From Mesoaciditoga sp. (GTDB lineage Bacteria > Thermotogota > Thermotogae > Mesoaciditogales > Mesoaciditogaceae): a DNA stretch of 44,931 nt. Both the position numbers and the translations under genes were made by a program. Shown in pieces: positions 13,940 through 22,411 of this stretch. The stretch covers positions 1-44,931 of the forward strand of contig WGFY01000026.1 in NCBI GenBank assembly GCA_015491995.1, given 5' to 3'. The notes beneath the pieces were generated by a model, which was given only the letters and a program-made list of their open reading frames with translations, had not been told where the DNA came from and did no database searches. Each line of letters starts with the position of its first letter. Position 1 is the stretch's first letter.

Positions 13940-15484
13940 ATGGGAGTAGGAAGCACCATAAAAGATAAGGCAACTAAATTGGCCATATCCACGGCTGTGA
14001 ACAAGTACGTTAGCTACATAGCAAAAGATCCGGAAAACAATTTTGATAAAGCCATGGAATCTCTGATAAAACTCGAGAAAACTGTAGGTGGGACGGATAA
14101 ATTGTCCAAATTTGCCAAATGGACGGCAAAAAGTGCTGGTTCAAGGGCATGGATCGTAAGCCTTTTCAAAAAGGATGAAGAAATAGTCAAGAAATTCTTT
14201 ATTAACTTTCTTGTGAACGTCAATCTTGCTTGGATGAAATACAATGCTGAGGAAACGGTTAAGAAAAATGGCTTTGCCGCACCTTACACTATTTTGATAA
14301 GTCCAACGATGAGATGTAATTTGGCTTGCAAAGGCTGTTACTCTGCTAATTACGAGAAGAACGACGACATGCCAATTGAAAAAGTTGATGATATCATAAC
14401 TCAAGGAAAAGCCATTGGGACGTATTTCTACACTTTTTTGGGTGGGGAGCCTTTCGTCAGATGGAATGAGCTTTACCCTTTGATCAAAAAACACAACGAT
14501 TGTCTCTTTCAAATATTCACAAATTCCACCTTCATAACTGACGAAGTTGCCGATCAGATAAAAGAACTTGGAAATATTTACCCGGTTCTCAGCGTTAATG
14601 GCTGGGAAAAAGAAACGGATGAAACGAGGGGAAAAGGATCTTACAAAAAGATAATCGCCGCTGCCGATAAACTTAAGGAAAGAGGCGTGATTTACGGAAA
14701 CTCTTTTGTCTTCATGAGAACGAATTTTGAAACCTTAACTTCTGATGAGCTGTACGATTTCTGGGTCGACAAAGGTTCGTTCTTCGGTTGGCTTTTCCTC
14801 TTCATGCCTGTTGGAAGGGATCCAATTCCGGAATTGATGCCGTTGCCCGAACAGAGGAAAAAAATGGGTGACTTCGTCAGAGGCTTGAGAGCCAAAAAAT
14901 CGTATTTCCTCATGGACTTCTGGAATGACGCACCAAGTGTTGGAGGCTGTATCGCTGGTGGAAGGCGTTACATTCATATAGACAACAGAGGGAATGTGGA
15001 ACCTTGCATATTCGCGCACTTCTCAACTGACAATATAAATGAAAAGTCGTTGGTTGAAGCTCTCCAATCGCCATTCCTTGCGGACATCCGATTCCATCAA
15101 CCACATTCAGACAACCTTTTAACGCCATGTATGATCATAGATAATCCTTGGATACTCAGAGATGTCGTCAAAAAGCATCATGCCGTGGCGACAGATGATA
15201 GTGAAGGAAAGATAATAGACAAACTCGCGCCAGTGCTGAATGAATACTCGGAAGAGCTTCACAAAGAGCTCGATCCGGTTTGGAAAGAAGAGTTCAAAGA
15301 AAATATCGAAGAGATAAAGGAAAAAGGCACAACTCATGGAGAAGGTCTGGACAGACTCTGGCTTCAGAGTCACCCTGAGGAGATAAAACATTGGGCTCAA
15401 AAATATCCCTTTATTCTCGACTACGATTTTCTTCAGGAGGCCATAAAAAAGGCAGATGAACTTAGCGAAGCAGATGTGAGGTAA
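13940..15484 (+). CDS. Radical SAM protein with C-terminal cysteine (SPASM-like) region
   Basis: This 514-residue protein has the radical SAM signature CNLACKGC (C-x3-C-x2-C, near residue 129) for the [4Fe-4S] cluster that cleaves S-adenosylmethionine, followed by FLGGEPF, the GGE motif that binds SAM. A downstream cysteine region (GGCIAGGRR, NVEPCIFAHF, LTPCMI, about residues 335-395) resembles a SPASM auxiliary-cluster domain. The first 110 residues are an extra helical region, and the last 120 are acidic. The start has AAAGGGAGCG upstream. It is a single gene between a consensus promoter with a putative operator and a strong terminator, so it is probably specifically regulated. Substrate unknown; no peptide substrate gene is seen nearby. 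Confidence 0.85.
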   Translation: MGVGSTIKDKATKLAISTAVNKYVSYIAKDPENNFDKAMESLIKLEKTVGGTDKLSKFAKWTAKSAGSRAWIVSLFKKDEEIVKKFFINFLVNVNLAWMKYNAEETVKKNGFAAPYTILISPTMRCNLACKGCYSANYEKNDDMPIEKVDDIITQGKAIGTYFYTFLGGEPFVRWNELYPLIKKHNDCLFQIFTNSTFITDEVADQIKELGNIYPVLSVNGWEKETDETRGKGSYKKIIAAADKLKERGVIYGNSFVFMRTNFETLTSDELYDFWVDKGSFFGWLFLFMPVGRDPIPELMPLPEQRKKMGDFVRGLRAKKSYFLMDFWNDAPSVGGCIAGGRRYIHIDNRGNVEPCIFAHFSTDNINEKSLVEALQSPFLADIRFHQPHSDNLLTPCMIIDNPWILRDVVKKHHAVATDDSEGKIIDKLAPVLNEYSEELHKELDPVWKEEFKENIEEIKEKGTTHGEGLDRLWLQSHPEEIKHWAQKYPFILDYDFLQEAIKKADELSEADVR

Positions 15485-15503
15485 GAAATACTTTTAGAGA
15501 TCT

Positions 15504-15527
15504 AAGCCCCGCTTTGCGGGGCTTTTT
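15504..15527 (+). terminator. Intrinsic terminator after the radical SAM gene
   Basis: Stem AAGCCCCGC/GCGGGGCTT (15504-15512 and 15516-15524), loop TTT, then TTT to complete a T5 tract (15523-15527). The promoter of the next gene begins within its T tract. Confidence 0.95.
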
Positions 15528-15535
15528 GTTACAAT
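15527..15535 (+). promoter_or_regulatory. Extended -10 of the FGGY kinase, fused to the preceding terminator
   Basis: TGT-TACAAT starts at the last T of the terminator run. No -35 is recognisable because that position is occupied by the hairpin. A start near 15542 leaves a 20-base leader with GAGGA before the GTG. Confidence 0.55.
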
Positions 15536-15561
15536 CAAAGAAATTGAGAAGAGGAATTTCA

Positions 15562-17115
15562 GTGAAAGATCTTGTTCTCTCTGTAGATTGCGGAACGCAA
15601 AGCTTGAAAGCTTTTTTGTTCGATAGTCAAGGGAAGATTTTAAAAGAAGAAAGGGTGTTCTACACTCCATATTTCAGTAAAAATCCTGGTTGGGCAGAAC
15701 AGGAGACAGACTTGTATTGGAAAAGTTTGGGAGAAGCTGTTAGGAAAATCTTGGCATCTTTTCCGAGGCTCGCAAAGAAAATAGGAGCCATGGGGGTTAC
15801 CACTCAAAGGGCAACGCTTGTCGTTGTGGACGAAAAAGGCAACCCTTTAAGATCTGCCATCGTGTGGTTGGATCAGAGAAAGGCCAAATTCGATTCGAAG
15901 ATACCGTTTTTTAAAAATATCGCTTATGAGCTGATCGGAATGTCAGAAGCGTCAAGGATTGCTCAAAGTGAAGCAAAGGTAAATTGGATAAGGCAAAATG
16001 AGCCTGACATTTTCAAAAAAGCGTTTAAATTCCTCTTTTTATCAGGATACCTCAATTACAAATTAACTGGGAAATTCGTCGATTCCAAGGCATCACAGGT
16101 AGGTTATTTGCCATTCGATCATAGAAAAAAAGACTGGGCTTCTCCAAATGACATAAAATCGATCATATTTCCAGTAAACAGAGAAAGACTCGTTGAACTT
16201 GTTGAACCATCTGAGAAAATAGGAGGATTGACCGTAGAAGCTTCAAACTTTTTAGGCCTTCCAGAAGGGTTACCAATTTTTGCAACCGCCTCCGACAAGA
16301 GTTGTGAAACACTTGCGATGGGAGCCCTTTCCGAAGATATTGCGAGCTTGAGTTTTGGGACAACAGCCACCATTCAAGTTACCACAAAAAAATATTTTGA
16401 GCCCGTTAAATACATGCCCGCTTACGTGGCGGCAGTGCCTAATTATTACAATCCTGAAATTGAAATTTTTAGGGGTTTTTGGATGATCGCTTGGTTTAAG
16501 GAAGAATTTGGAGCAAGAGAAGTTGAGAAAGCCATTAAGAAAGGCATAGCGCCTGAGGAGCTCATGAATGACTTTCTTAAAAAAGTTCCTGCAGGTTCTC
16601 TTGGATTGATGGTTCAACCTTATTGGACACCGGGGTTGAAAATGCCGGAAGCGAAGGGAGCGATGATCGGCTTTGGAAGCGCTCACACCAGAGCACATAT
16701 TTACAAAGCGATAATAGAAGGACTTGCGTACGCTTTACGAGATGGAAAGGAAAAAATAGAACGAGTGGGAAGGATGAAGATAAAGAAAGTCTCCGTTTCT
16801 GGAGGAGGAGCTCAAAGCGATGAAATTTGCCAGATAACTTCTGATGTTTTCAATTTGCCGGTTTACCGAGGAGAAACATATGAATCTTCTGGATTGGGGG
16901 CTGCGATCGATGCTTTTGTCGGTCTCGGAGCGTACAACAGCTTTGGTGATGCTGTTAAGAATATGGTGAGATATGGAGAGGTATTCAATCCCAAAATGGA
17001 AAATGTTGGCATATATGAGGAGCTTTTCAAAAAAGTGTACTCTCATATGTATCCTCGATTGAAGCCTTTATACGGGAAAATCAGAGATGTGATTGGATAT
17101 CCAAAGAAATCTTAA
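15562..17115 (+). CDS. FGGY-family carbohydrate kinase
   Basis: FGGY kinases phosphorylate sugars or polyols such as xylulose, ribulose and glycerol. The 517 residues contain both halves: FGGY_N with SVDCGTQSLKAFLFD (phosphate loop), TTQRAT and WLDQR, and FGGY_C with LSFGTTATIQV and VSGGGAQSDEICQI plus the Gly-rich ESSGLGAAIDA. The start is GTG at 15562 with GAGGA six bases upstream. The longer frame to 15514 would overlap the terminator. No transporter or isomerase is adjacent, so the substrate cannot be named. Convergent with the next gene, 14 bases apart. Confidence 0.9.
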   Translation: MKDLVLSVDCGTQSLKAFLFDSQGKILKEERVFYTPYFSKNPGWAEQETDLYWKSLGEAVRKILASFPRLAKKIGAMGVTTQRATLVVVDEKGNPLRSAIVWLDQRKAKFDSKIPFFKNIAYELIGMSEASRIAQSEAKVNWIRQNEPDIFKKAFKFLFLSGYLNYKLTGKFVDSKASQVGYLPFDHRKKDWASPNDIKSIIFPVNRERLVELVEPSEKIGGLTVEASNFLGLPEGLPIFATASDKSCETLAMGALSEDIASLSFGTTATIQVTTKKYFEPVKYMPAYVAAVPNYYNPEIEIFRGFWMIAWFKEEFGAREVEKAIKKGIAPEELMNDFLKKVPAGSLGLMVQPYWTPGLKMPEAKGAMIGFGSAHTRAHIYKAIIEGLAYALRDGKEKIERVGRMKIKKVSVSGGGAQSDEICQITSDVFNLPVYRGETYESSGLGAAIDAFVGLGAYNSFGDAVKNMVRYGEVFNPKMENVGIYEELFKKVYSHMYPRLKPLYGKIRDVIGYPKKS

Positions 17116-17129
17116 CACGGATTTGAAAA

Positions 17130-18071
17130 TCATCTTAAAAATATACCGTATGCTATGTAAAGTGTATAAGATAACAAAAGTATCAAACCTTTCCATTTTA
17201 CAGTCTTTCTTTTTTTGTTCAAGAAAAGAAGAAACAGCAAAACCCCAATAGCGTTCATAAAAATGAGATCCACATTTACAGATCTGTCAGGTTTTATTGG
17301 TGAAATAAAAGAAGCGACGCCCAGAACACCAAGAATGTTGAAGAGATTGGATCCAATTATGTTTCCGAGAGCAAGATCGCTTTTCGATTTTATAGAGGCC
17401 TTCACCGATGTTGCGAGTTCCGGTACGCTTGTTCCAAATGCCACGATCGTTGTGGCAATCAAGGTTTCACTGACCTTGAAGGACCTTGCAAGATTTACAG
17501 CGGAGTACACCCCCAATTCTCCACCAGCAGTTACCCCGATCAATCCGACAAGTGCCAGCAAAGAAGAGGCGATCAATCCGTGGGACTTGGTGTTAACTTC
17601 TTCAACGAAGCCTTCCTTTGAAGTTGAAAATGCGTAAACGAGAAAGATGACCATCAAACACAACAGAACGATACCGTCATGGTAATCAAGGTAGCCATCT
17701 TTCAAAAGCATCATCGTGGCAGAAAGCTGGGCGATGAGCATCAAAGGCATCTCGTAGCGTAAAGTTTGTTTTTTTACGATCAAAGAGCCGCCAACGAGAA
17801 ATGAGACGCCAAGTACAAGTGCTATGTTGGTTATGTTCGATCCTATGACATTGCCAATGGCTATTCCTCCACTATGGTTGATTGCTGCAAGCACGCTAAC
17901 TGCGAATTCTGGTGCACTTGTCCCAAATGCAACTATGGTGAGTCCTATGAAAAGATCGGAAACTTTGAACCGTTTTGCCAAAGAGGATGAACCTTCTACC
18001 AACCAATCGGCTCCGCGTTCTAAAATCACAAATGAAATTGCAAGAAGTACGAATTGAATCAAAATGTACAT
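17130..18071 (-). CDS. CaCA-family sodium/calcium exchanger (YrbG-like)
   Basis: Inner-membrane cation antiporter of 313 residues with about ten hydrophobic helices. The two inverted alpha repeats are plain: GLTIVAFGTSAPEF with GNVIGSNITN in the first half, and TTIVAFGTSVPEL with GNIIGSNLFN in the second; the acidic and polar residues in them form the Na+/Ca2+ site. Start ATG at 18071 with GGTGAT upstream. It is divergent from the HD phosphohydrolase; the 52-base gap holds that gene's promoter, and I cannot place this gene's own promoter with confidence. Ion specificity is inferred from the family. Confidence 0.92.
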   Translation of the reverse strand: MYILIQFVLLAISFVILERGADWLVEGSSSLAKRFKVSDLFIGLTIVAFGTSAPEFAVSVLAAINHSGGIAIGNVIGSNITNIALVLGVSFLVGGSLIVKKQTLRYEMPLMLIAQLSATMMLLKDGYLDYHDGIVLLCLMVIFLVYAFSTSKEGFVEEVNTKSHGLIASSLLALVGLIGVTAGGELGVYSAVNLARSFKVSETLIATTIVAFGTSVPELATSVKASIKSKSDLALGNIIGSNLFNILGVLGVASFISPIKPDRSVNVDLIFMNAIGVLLFLLFLNKKRKTVKWKGLILLLSYTLYIAYGIFLR

Positions 18072-18086
18072 TCAGATCACCCGTTA

Positions 18087-18095
18087 TGGTAAAAT
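18087..18095 (+). promoter_or_regulatory. Extended -10 of the HD phosphohydrolase
   Basis: TGG-TAAAAT, close in form to the other extended -10 elements in the window. Start of transcription is expected near 18102, which makes the ATG at 18064 unusable and supports the TTG at 18124. Confidence 0.55.
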
Positions 18096-18123
18096 TGTTT
18101 GTTGTAGAAAAGAGGCGATTCCA

Positions 18124-19560
18124 TTGTATCATAAAGTTTCAAGGGATCCGTTGTATTCCGAAGTCTTTCTTTATCCTTTAGAAATCTTAACAGTGGACAC
18201 ATCAGTTGTTCAAAGGCTACGAATGTTGTCGCAACTTGCTGGAGCTCAGATGAGTTATCCTTCTGCCACTCATACAAGGTTTTCTCACTCTTTAGGCGTG
18301 ATGCATGTTTCTGGAATGTACGCGGCACATCTTTTTGGAGAAGATTCTCCTCAGTTCAGGCTTTGTAGACTTGCCGGTTTGCTTCATGACATCGGTCATG
18401 GCCCTTTTAGTCATCAATTTGACGACGTCGTTTATTCTTCACTTGGCTATAAAGAAGGGCACGATCAATTTAGAGAAAAACTCCTGTTAGAAAAGCTTCC
18501 AGAGTGTATGAAACAAAAATTTGACGCCTCTTCTGAAAGGTTTAAAAAACGCGTTGATGAGGATATGGAGAGGACACTTGGAAAAGCCTTCAAACATCCT
18601 TTCAAAGAGCTGATGGAAAGAGTGAACAAAATATTCATCGGAGAAAATATTGGAGATCCCGTTTTCAACATCATCCAGGGTCCACTTGGAGCGGATAGAA
18701 TGGATTTTGTTCTCAGGGACGCTTATTTCGGTGGTGTGAAACATTACGGCGCAGTTCCACTGAACCGAATAATAAGAAATTCGCTGATCTCCAAAAGAGA
18801 TGAAAGGGATGTTCTGACTTACAACGTTAAAGTGGTAGATGATATATACACCTTTTTGTTCGGAAGGTTCATGATGTACAAAAACGTTTACTTTCATAAA
18901 ACTTCCAGAGCGGCCGATATGATGATCCAAGAGCTTCTTCGTAATGCCATGAATGTACTTGACTTTAAAAGATCGTTGGAAGATTTAAACATGTTCTTAG
19001 ATCTTACAGATAATTACGTGATTGAAAGAATGGAAATGCTTTATCAAAATTCACAGAAAAAAACAAAAGAACTGAAGCGTTCTCATGAGATAATCCGGAG
19101 ATTGAAAAACAGAGAACTCTGGAAGCTGGTGATAGAAATTCCTTTTTCAGCGACAGGCATCGATCCAACCACCATTTCAAAATCTCTTGGAGAAGAAACT
19201 CTGAACAGCATGAAAGTGCGTTTAAAGAGAGTGATCAAAAGTGGTGATGTGAGTGAAGACGATCATGAGAAGGTCGAAGAACTTTTAAGAAAATTTGACG
19301 ATCTTTTCGTGGTGGATACACCTTATAAGCTCACTCTTGTACATCCAGATGAATTTCTTAGCAATCGTGTTTACATTCAAAATGAAAGTGGAAAGGTTAT
19401 GACCTTCGAGAAATTTGAACACGAATATCCTACCTATAAACTCATGTCGGCTAATGCGCTTCAGTTGGTGAGAATATACGTGAAGGAAGATATCAGAGCT
19501 CTCATATCTCGTTACAATTTAATACAAAAAAGTGAAGTTAAGATGACCACAAGATGGTAA
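18124..19560 (+). CDS. HD-domain phosphohydrolase (YwfO/dNTPase-like)
   Basis: This 478-residue cytosolic HD-superfamily metal-dependent phosphohydrolase resembles the YwfO/SAMHD1-like group that acts on nucleotides. Visible: DPLYSEVFLYPLE at the N-terminus, THTRFSHSLGVMH (first His ligand), GLLHDIGHGPFSHQF (HD pair) and QGPLGADRMDFVLRDAY (distal Asp). The last 250 residues are helical and charged. The TTG start at 18124 has GAGG eight bases upstream and lies just downstream of the promoter; an upstream in-frame ATG precedes the promoter. Substrate is inferred (dNTP or similar). It converges on the TonB-like gene with a 3-base gap. Confidence 0.85.
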   Translation: MYHKVSRDPLYSEVFLYPLEILTVDTSVVQRLRMLSQLAGAQMSYPSATHTRFSHSLGVMHVSGMYAAHLFGEDSPQFRLCRLAGLLHDIGHGPFSHQFDDVVYSSLGYKEGHDQFREKLLLEKLPECMKQKFDASSERFKKRVDEDMERTLGKAFKHPFKELMERVNKIFIGENIGDPVFNIIQGPLGADRMDFVLRDAYFGGVKHYGAVPLNRIIRNSLISKRDERDVLTYNVKVVDDIYTFLFGRFMMYKNVYFHKTSRAADMMIQELLRNAMNVLDFKRSLEDLNMFLDLTDNYVIERMEMLYQNSQKKTKELKRSHEIIRRLKNRELWKLVIEIPFSATGIDPTTISKSLGEETLNSMKVRLKRVIKSGDVSEDDHEKVEELLRKFDDLFVVDTPYKLTLVHPDEFLSNRVYIQNESGKVMTFEKFEHEYPTYKLMSANALQLVRIYVKEDIRALISRYNLIQKSEVKMTTRW

Positions 19561-19563
19561 GAG

Positions 19564-20331
19564 TCATTTTATCTCTCCAGATGATGGATTGAATATCGCA
19601 TCTATCTCTATGTTTTTAAGCGCAAAGCTTCGTGGAAAACTCACGATTTTCTCGATGTTGCGAACGTAAATGTCCGTTAAAATCACGCTCGGAGAGCTTA
19701 TTATTTTCTGAATTCTAACACTACCATCTCTCTGCACTTCGGCTATTCCTTTAACCACCCCACTAAGTGTATATGCCATTGCCGTTGGAAGCTTGGAAAG
19801 CTCCAACTCGTAATCCCGCTTCATCTCACCTTGAACCGCCCTGAAATTTGGAATGCCGAGATTCACAAGTTGTGAAAAGTTGTATATGAGCGTGGTAGAA
19901 GCGTTGACTTGGATAAATTGTGGGTTTGTGCCTTTTGGAATCGAAGGATTTACCTCAGATGGATTCACAAATTCAGATGGAGATGACGGCATGCTTGACG
20001 CCACTTTTTCTTCATAAAGTGGCACTTTTGATCCCTTAGGATTACCGACACCTTTAGAAGGTGCCAGTGTGATGTTTTTAAGCGTGTTTATGATTTTGGC
20101 GTCGGTTTGAGAAAGTTTAGGGCTTATCTTATTTTTCCCACTTTCCCCTTTACGAGTAACATAGGTCGGAGATGAAACCATAGACATCGCCGGTGCCGAG
20201 CTCAAGTTTATGGATATTATCTCAGGATAAGCTACGATTTTCTTAGATGATGCCCCCATTATGCCAACCAAACCAATTACAATCAGCAGCTCCAACACCA
20301 CGGCTAAAATGCTGGAAGTTACATATCTCAT
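19564..20331 (-). CDS. TonB-like energy-transducing periplasmic protein
   Basis: This 255-residue protein has one N-terminal membrane helix (SILAVVLELLIVIGLVGI, about 7-24), a long Ser/Pro/Lys-rich linker (30-150), and a C-terminal domain whose pattern (GIAEVQRDGSVRIQKIISSP, then a helix and ALKNIEIDAIF) resembles the TonB/TolA C-terminal fold. Its place directly after exbB and exbD supports a role in carrying proton-motive energy to the outer membrane. The ATG at 20331 is preferred; GGAGGTGAG lies just upstream and a TTG at 20334 is the alternative. Sequence similarity is weak, so the call rests on architecture and context. Confidence 0.7.
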   Translation of the reverse strand: MRYVTSSILAVVLELLIVIGLVGIMGASSKKIVAYPEIISINLSSAPAMSMVSSPTYVTRKGESGKNKISPKLSQTDAKIINTLKNITLAPSKGVGNPKGSKVPLYEEKVASSMPSSPSEFVNPSEVNPSIPKGTNPQFIQVNASTTLIYNFSQLVNLGIPNFRAVQGEMKRDYELELSKLPTAMAYTLSGVVKGIAEVQRDGSVRIQKIISSPSVILTDIYVRNIEKIVSFPRSFALKNIEIDAIFNPSSGEIK

Positions 20332-20346
20332 CAACTCACCTCCAGT

Positions 20347-20766
20347 TCACTGGAGTTTCCTTACTATTAAATCTATGTTGAAGATTTTTCTATTTCTAAG
20401 CACATCCATGACTTTTATTATCGTGCCGTATTTGGCATCTCGATCCGCTTTCAAGTAAACGGAAGTCGGTGTTCCATATTGATCAACATAGGTGGTGACA
20501 AAGCTCATTAAACCTTTAATACCTATATTGGTGTCATCTACATAAACAGAGTTATCAGCGGTGACCACGATGTTCAAAATTTTCTTATTCTGTGTAACTT
20601 GTGAAGTACTGGTAACGGCACTTGGCAACTTTACTTTGAACTTGCTTTGGCTTACGGTGAAGGTCGTGGTCAAGACCAAAAAGAGGATCAACAAGAACAT
20701 GATATCAACCAACGACGTCAGTTCTATCTTGAAATCCTCTGCCCCGTTACCGGGCCTTCTTCTCAA
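20347..20766 (-). CDS. exbD: ExbD/TolR-type biopolymer transport protein
   Basis: This 139-residue protein has a short cytoplasmic start, a single membrane helix with the essential Asp in TSLVDIMFLLILFLVL (near residue 18), and a periplasmic domain of about 100 residues. ExbD/TolR forms the proton-channel rotor or plug inside the ExbB/TolQ pentamer. The start is TTG at 20766, one base after the exbB stop, with GGGAGGTG located inside the end of exbB. Located between exbB and the TonB-like gene in one operon. Confidence 0.88.
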   Translation of the reverse strand: MRRRPGNGAEDFKIELTSLVDIMFLLILFLVLTTTFTVSQSKFKVKLPSAVTSTSQVTQNKKILNIVVTADNSVYVDDTNIGIKGLMSFVTTYVDQYGTPTSVYLKADRDAKYGTIIKVMDVLRNRKIFNIDLIVRKLQ

Positions 20767-20767
20767 C

Positions 20768-21409
20768 TCAATGCACCTCCCCCGCAGGGATGGATTTCAA
20801 TTTTCCAACTGACACACGAATTTCGTCAATTGTTGTAGCGATAAGCCTATCCTCAAACTCTCTTAAAAGCGTCATAAGAATTGCCATTATTATTGCCACG
20901 GCAAGACCTCCAACAGTTGTATAAAGGGCCACACTTATGCCTGCCGCAAGAGATGCTTGACCTTTCAGACCTGCAATTCCTCCCATTGATTGTATGCCAC
21001 CAAAAACCTGAACCATACCCACAACGGTTCCAAAAAAACCTATTAAGGGAGCGAGGGAAATTGACATACTTATGTATCTGAAGTTCTTTTCGAGTTTGAA
21101 TGTTTCATCTTCCACAAAACTTTGAAGAACACTTTCAAATTCTGAAATGTGATTCTTCTCATAATATTCAAAAGCTTTGAGCATCACTGAAGAAAATATA
21201 CTTGAAGACGATCTGCAATATTGCTTAGAAGCGGTAACGTTCTTTTGGGCTATCGCATTTCTAACTTTAACAGATAAAGTCCTCAATTCGGATTTCTCTT
21301 TCAAAACCACAAAAAGTCTTTCAAAGAAAAAAAACAATCCCACTGCTCCAAGGAGCAACACCACAATGAGTATAGGACCCCCGCCGTGAATGAAATCTCC
21401 AATCGTCAT
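20768..21409 (-). CDS. exbB: ExbB/TolQ-type proton channel protein
   Basis: This 213-residue MotA/TolQ/ExbB proton-channel protein has three membrane segments: near 12-33, 120-140 (SLAPLIGFFGTVVGMV) and 160-185 (GISVALYTTVGGLAVAI). The last two carry the family's Gly/Thr signature lining the channel. It heads the operon exbB-exbD-tonB-like. Start ATG at 21409 with AGGAGG upstream. Whether it serves TonB-style import or Tol-style envelope maintenance cannot be decided; no TonB-dependent receptor or Pal gene is in the window. Confidence 0.9.
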   Translation of the reverse strand: MTIGDFIHGGGPILIVVLLLGAVGLFFFFERLFVVLKEKSELRTLSVKVRNAIAQKNVTASKQYCRSSSSIFSSVMLKAFEYYEKNHISEFESVLQSFVEDETFKLEKNFRYISMSISLAPLIGFFGTVVGMVQVFGGIQSMGGIAGLKGQASLAAGISVALYTTVGGLAVAIIMAILMTLLREFEDRLIATTIDEIRVSVGKLKSIPAGEVH

Positions 21410-21478
21410 CTTTTCATCCTCCTTGAACGAATTTTCTCCCCTTGAATTGTCAAAAGGCGTTTTGCTTTCATTTTCTGT

Positions 21479-21487
21479 ATTTTACCA
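21479..21487 (-). promoter_or_regulatory. Extended -10 of the exbB operon
   Basis: Minus strand TGG-TAAAAT (21487-21479). The transcript would start near 21472 with a leader of about 60 bases. It lies 13 bases beyond the 3' end of the CDF gene, so the operon has its own promoter; no terminator is seen between them. Confidence 0.5.
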
Positions 21488-21499
21488 CAAAATCGCTTT

Positions 21500-22390
21500 T
21501 TAACTCTCCCCCCAATTATCTTTTCCTCCTCCGATTGGTTCCGAATGTATGATGACATCTTTTACTTGCGGAAAGCGCGTTTTTATCTTTTTTTCTATGT
21601 AAGTAACCACTTCATGTGATTTTTTCAGACTCATTCTGCCTGGGAGCTCCACGTGCATGTCCACTAAATAGTATGGGCCCAACTTTCTAATTCTTACAAG
21701 ATGCGGGTGAAAAGTATAAGGCGTTTCATTGACGATATCATCTATGCCTTTTATTATCTCAGGTGCTTCTTTTTTCTCCATGATCTCAGGAATGCTTGAC
21801 TTTACTATTTCGACACCCATATACCCTATTAAAATGGACACGAACATGGAAGCGAATGGATCGAAATTCGTGTTGTTTGTAAAACGGATCAGTATGCCTC
21901 CTATCAGCACAGCTGCCGATGAAAAAACATCACTGAGGTAATCTTTGGCGTTTGCCAAAACTGCCTGATTGGAATAGTTTTTTCCCACTCGAAACATGTA
22001 GAAGGAAAGCCCTATTTTTCCTATGATGCTTACAGAGGCCCCGATGATCATAAGATAACCAATGGCGTTAGACTTACCAAAATCTTTCATCGACTCCATG
22101 AAAATAAGAATTGCTGTGAAGACCACAGACATACCCACCATGTTTGTCACAATGGTTTCTGCTCTGCCATACCCATATGGATATTCAGGAGAAGGCGGTA
22201 GAGATGCCATCTTTATGGCTCGGTAAACGAAGATGGATTTTACCACATCTGAAATCGTATCAACACCATCGGCTATCAAGGCAACTGAAAGCGCGAATAA
22301 GCCTACTGTCATTTTGAAGAGCGCTAAAACCACATTTCCGTATATTCCAATTTTAATCGCTTTTAAGCTTTGCTTCGTTCGGGTTTTCAA
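21500..22390 (-). CDS. Cation diffusion facilitator (CDF) metal exporter
   Basis: CDF proteins export Zn2+, Fe2+, Mn2+ or related ions in exchange for protons. The 296 residues have the six-helix membrane domain with LIADGVDTISDVVKS (helix 2, with the two Asp of the metal site) and AKDYLSDVFSSAAVL (helix 5, second site), the loop motif YPYGYGRAE, and a cytoplasmic ferredoxin-like C-terminal domain from about 205 with VDMHVELP. The site residues read D-xxx-D in helix 2 and D-xxx-D in helix 5, which does not fix the metal. Start is TTG at 22390 with a weak ribosome site. It lies 21 bases downstream of the EEP gene and is probably in its operon. Confidence 0.9.
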   Translation of the reverse strand: MKTRTKQSLKAIKIGIYGNVVLALFKMTVGLFALSVALIADGVDTISDVVKSIFVYRAIKMASLPPSPEYPYGYGRAETIVTNMVGMSVVFTAILIFMESMKDFGKSNAIGYLMIIGASVSIIGKIGLSFYMFRVGKNYSNQAVLANAKDYLSDVFSSAAVLIGGILIRFTNNTNFDPFASMFVSILIGYMGVEIVKSSIPEIMEKKEAPEIIKGIDDIVNETPYTFHPHLVRIRKLGPYYLVDMHVELPGRMSLKKSHEVVTYIEKKIKTRFPQVKDVIIHSEPIGGGKDNWGES

Positions 22391-22411
22391 CTTATCATCT
22401 CTAAAATCAAA

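Noticed and set aside
16270-16698. 142-codon open frame antisense to the FGGY kinase
   Set aside because: Translation shows no family features, and the sense strand has a complete conserved kinase.
18064-18123. Upstream ATG start for the HD phosphohydrolase
   Set aside because: The promoter -10 at 18090-18095 lies inside this stretch, and TTG at 18124 has a good ribosome site.
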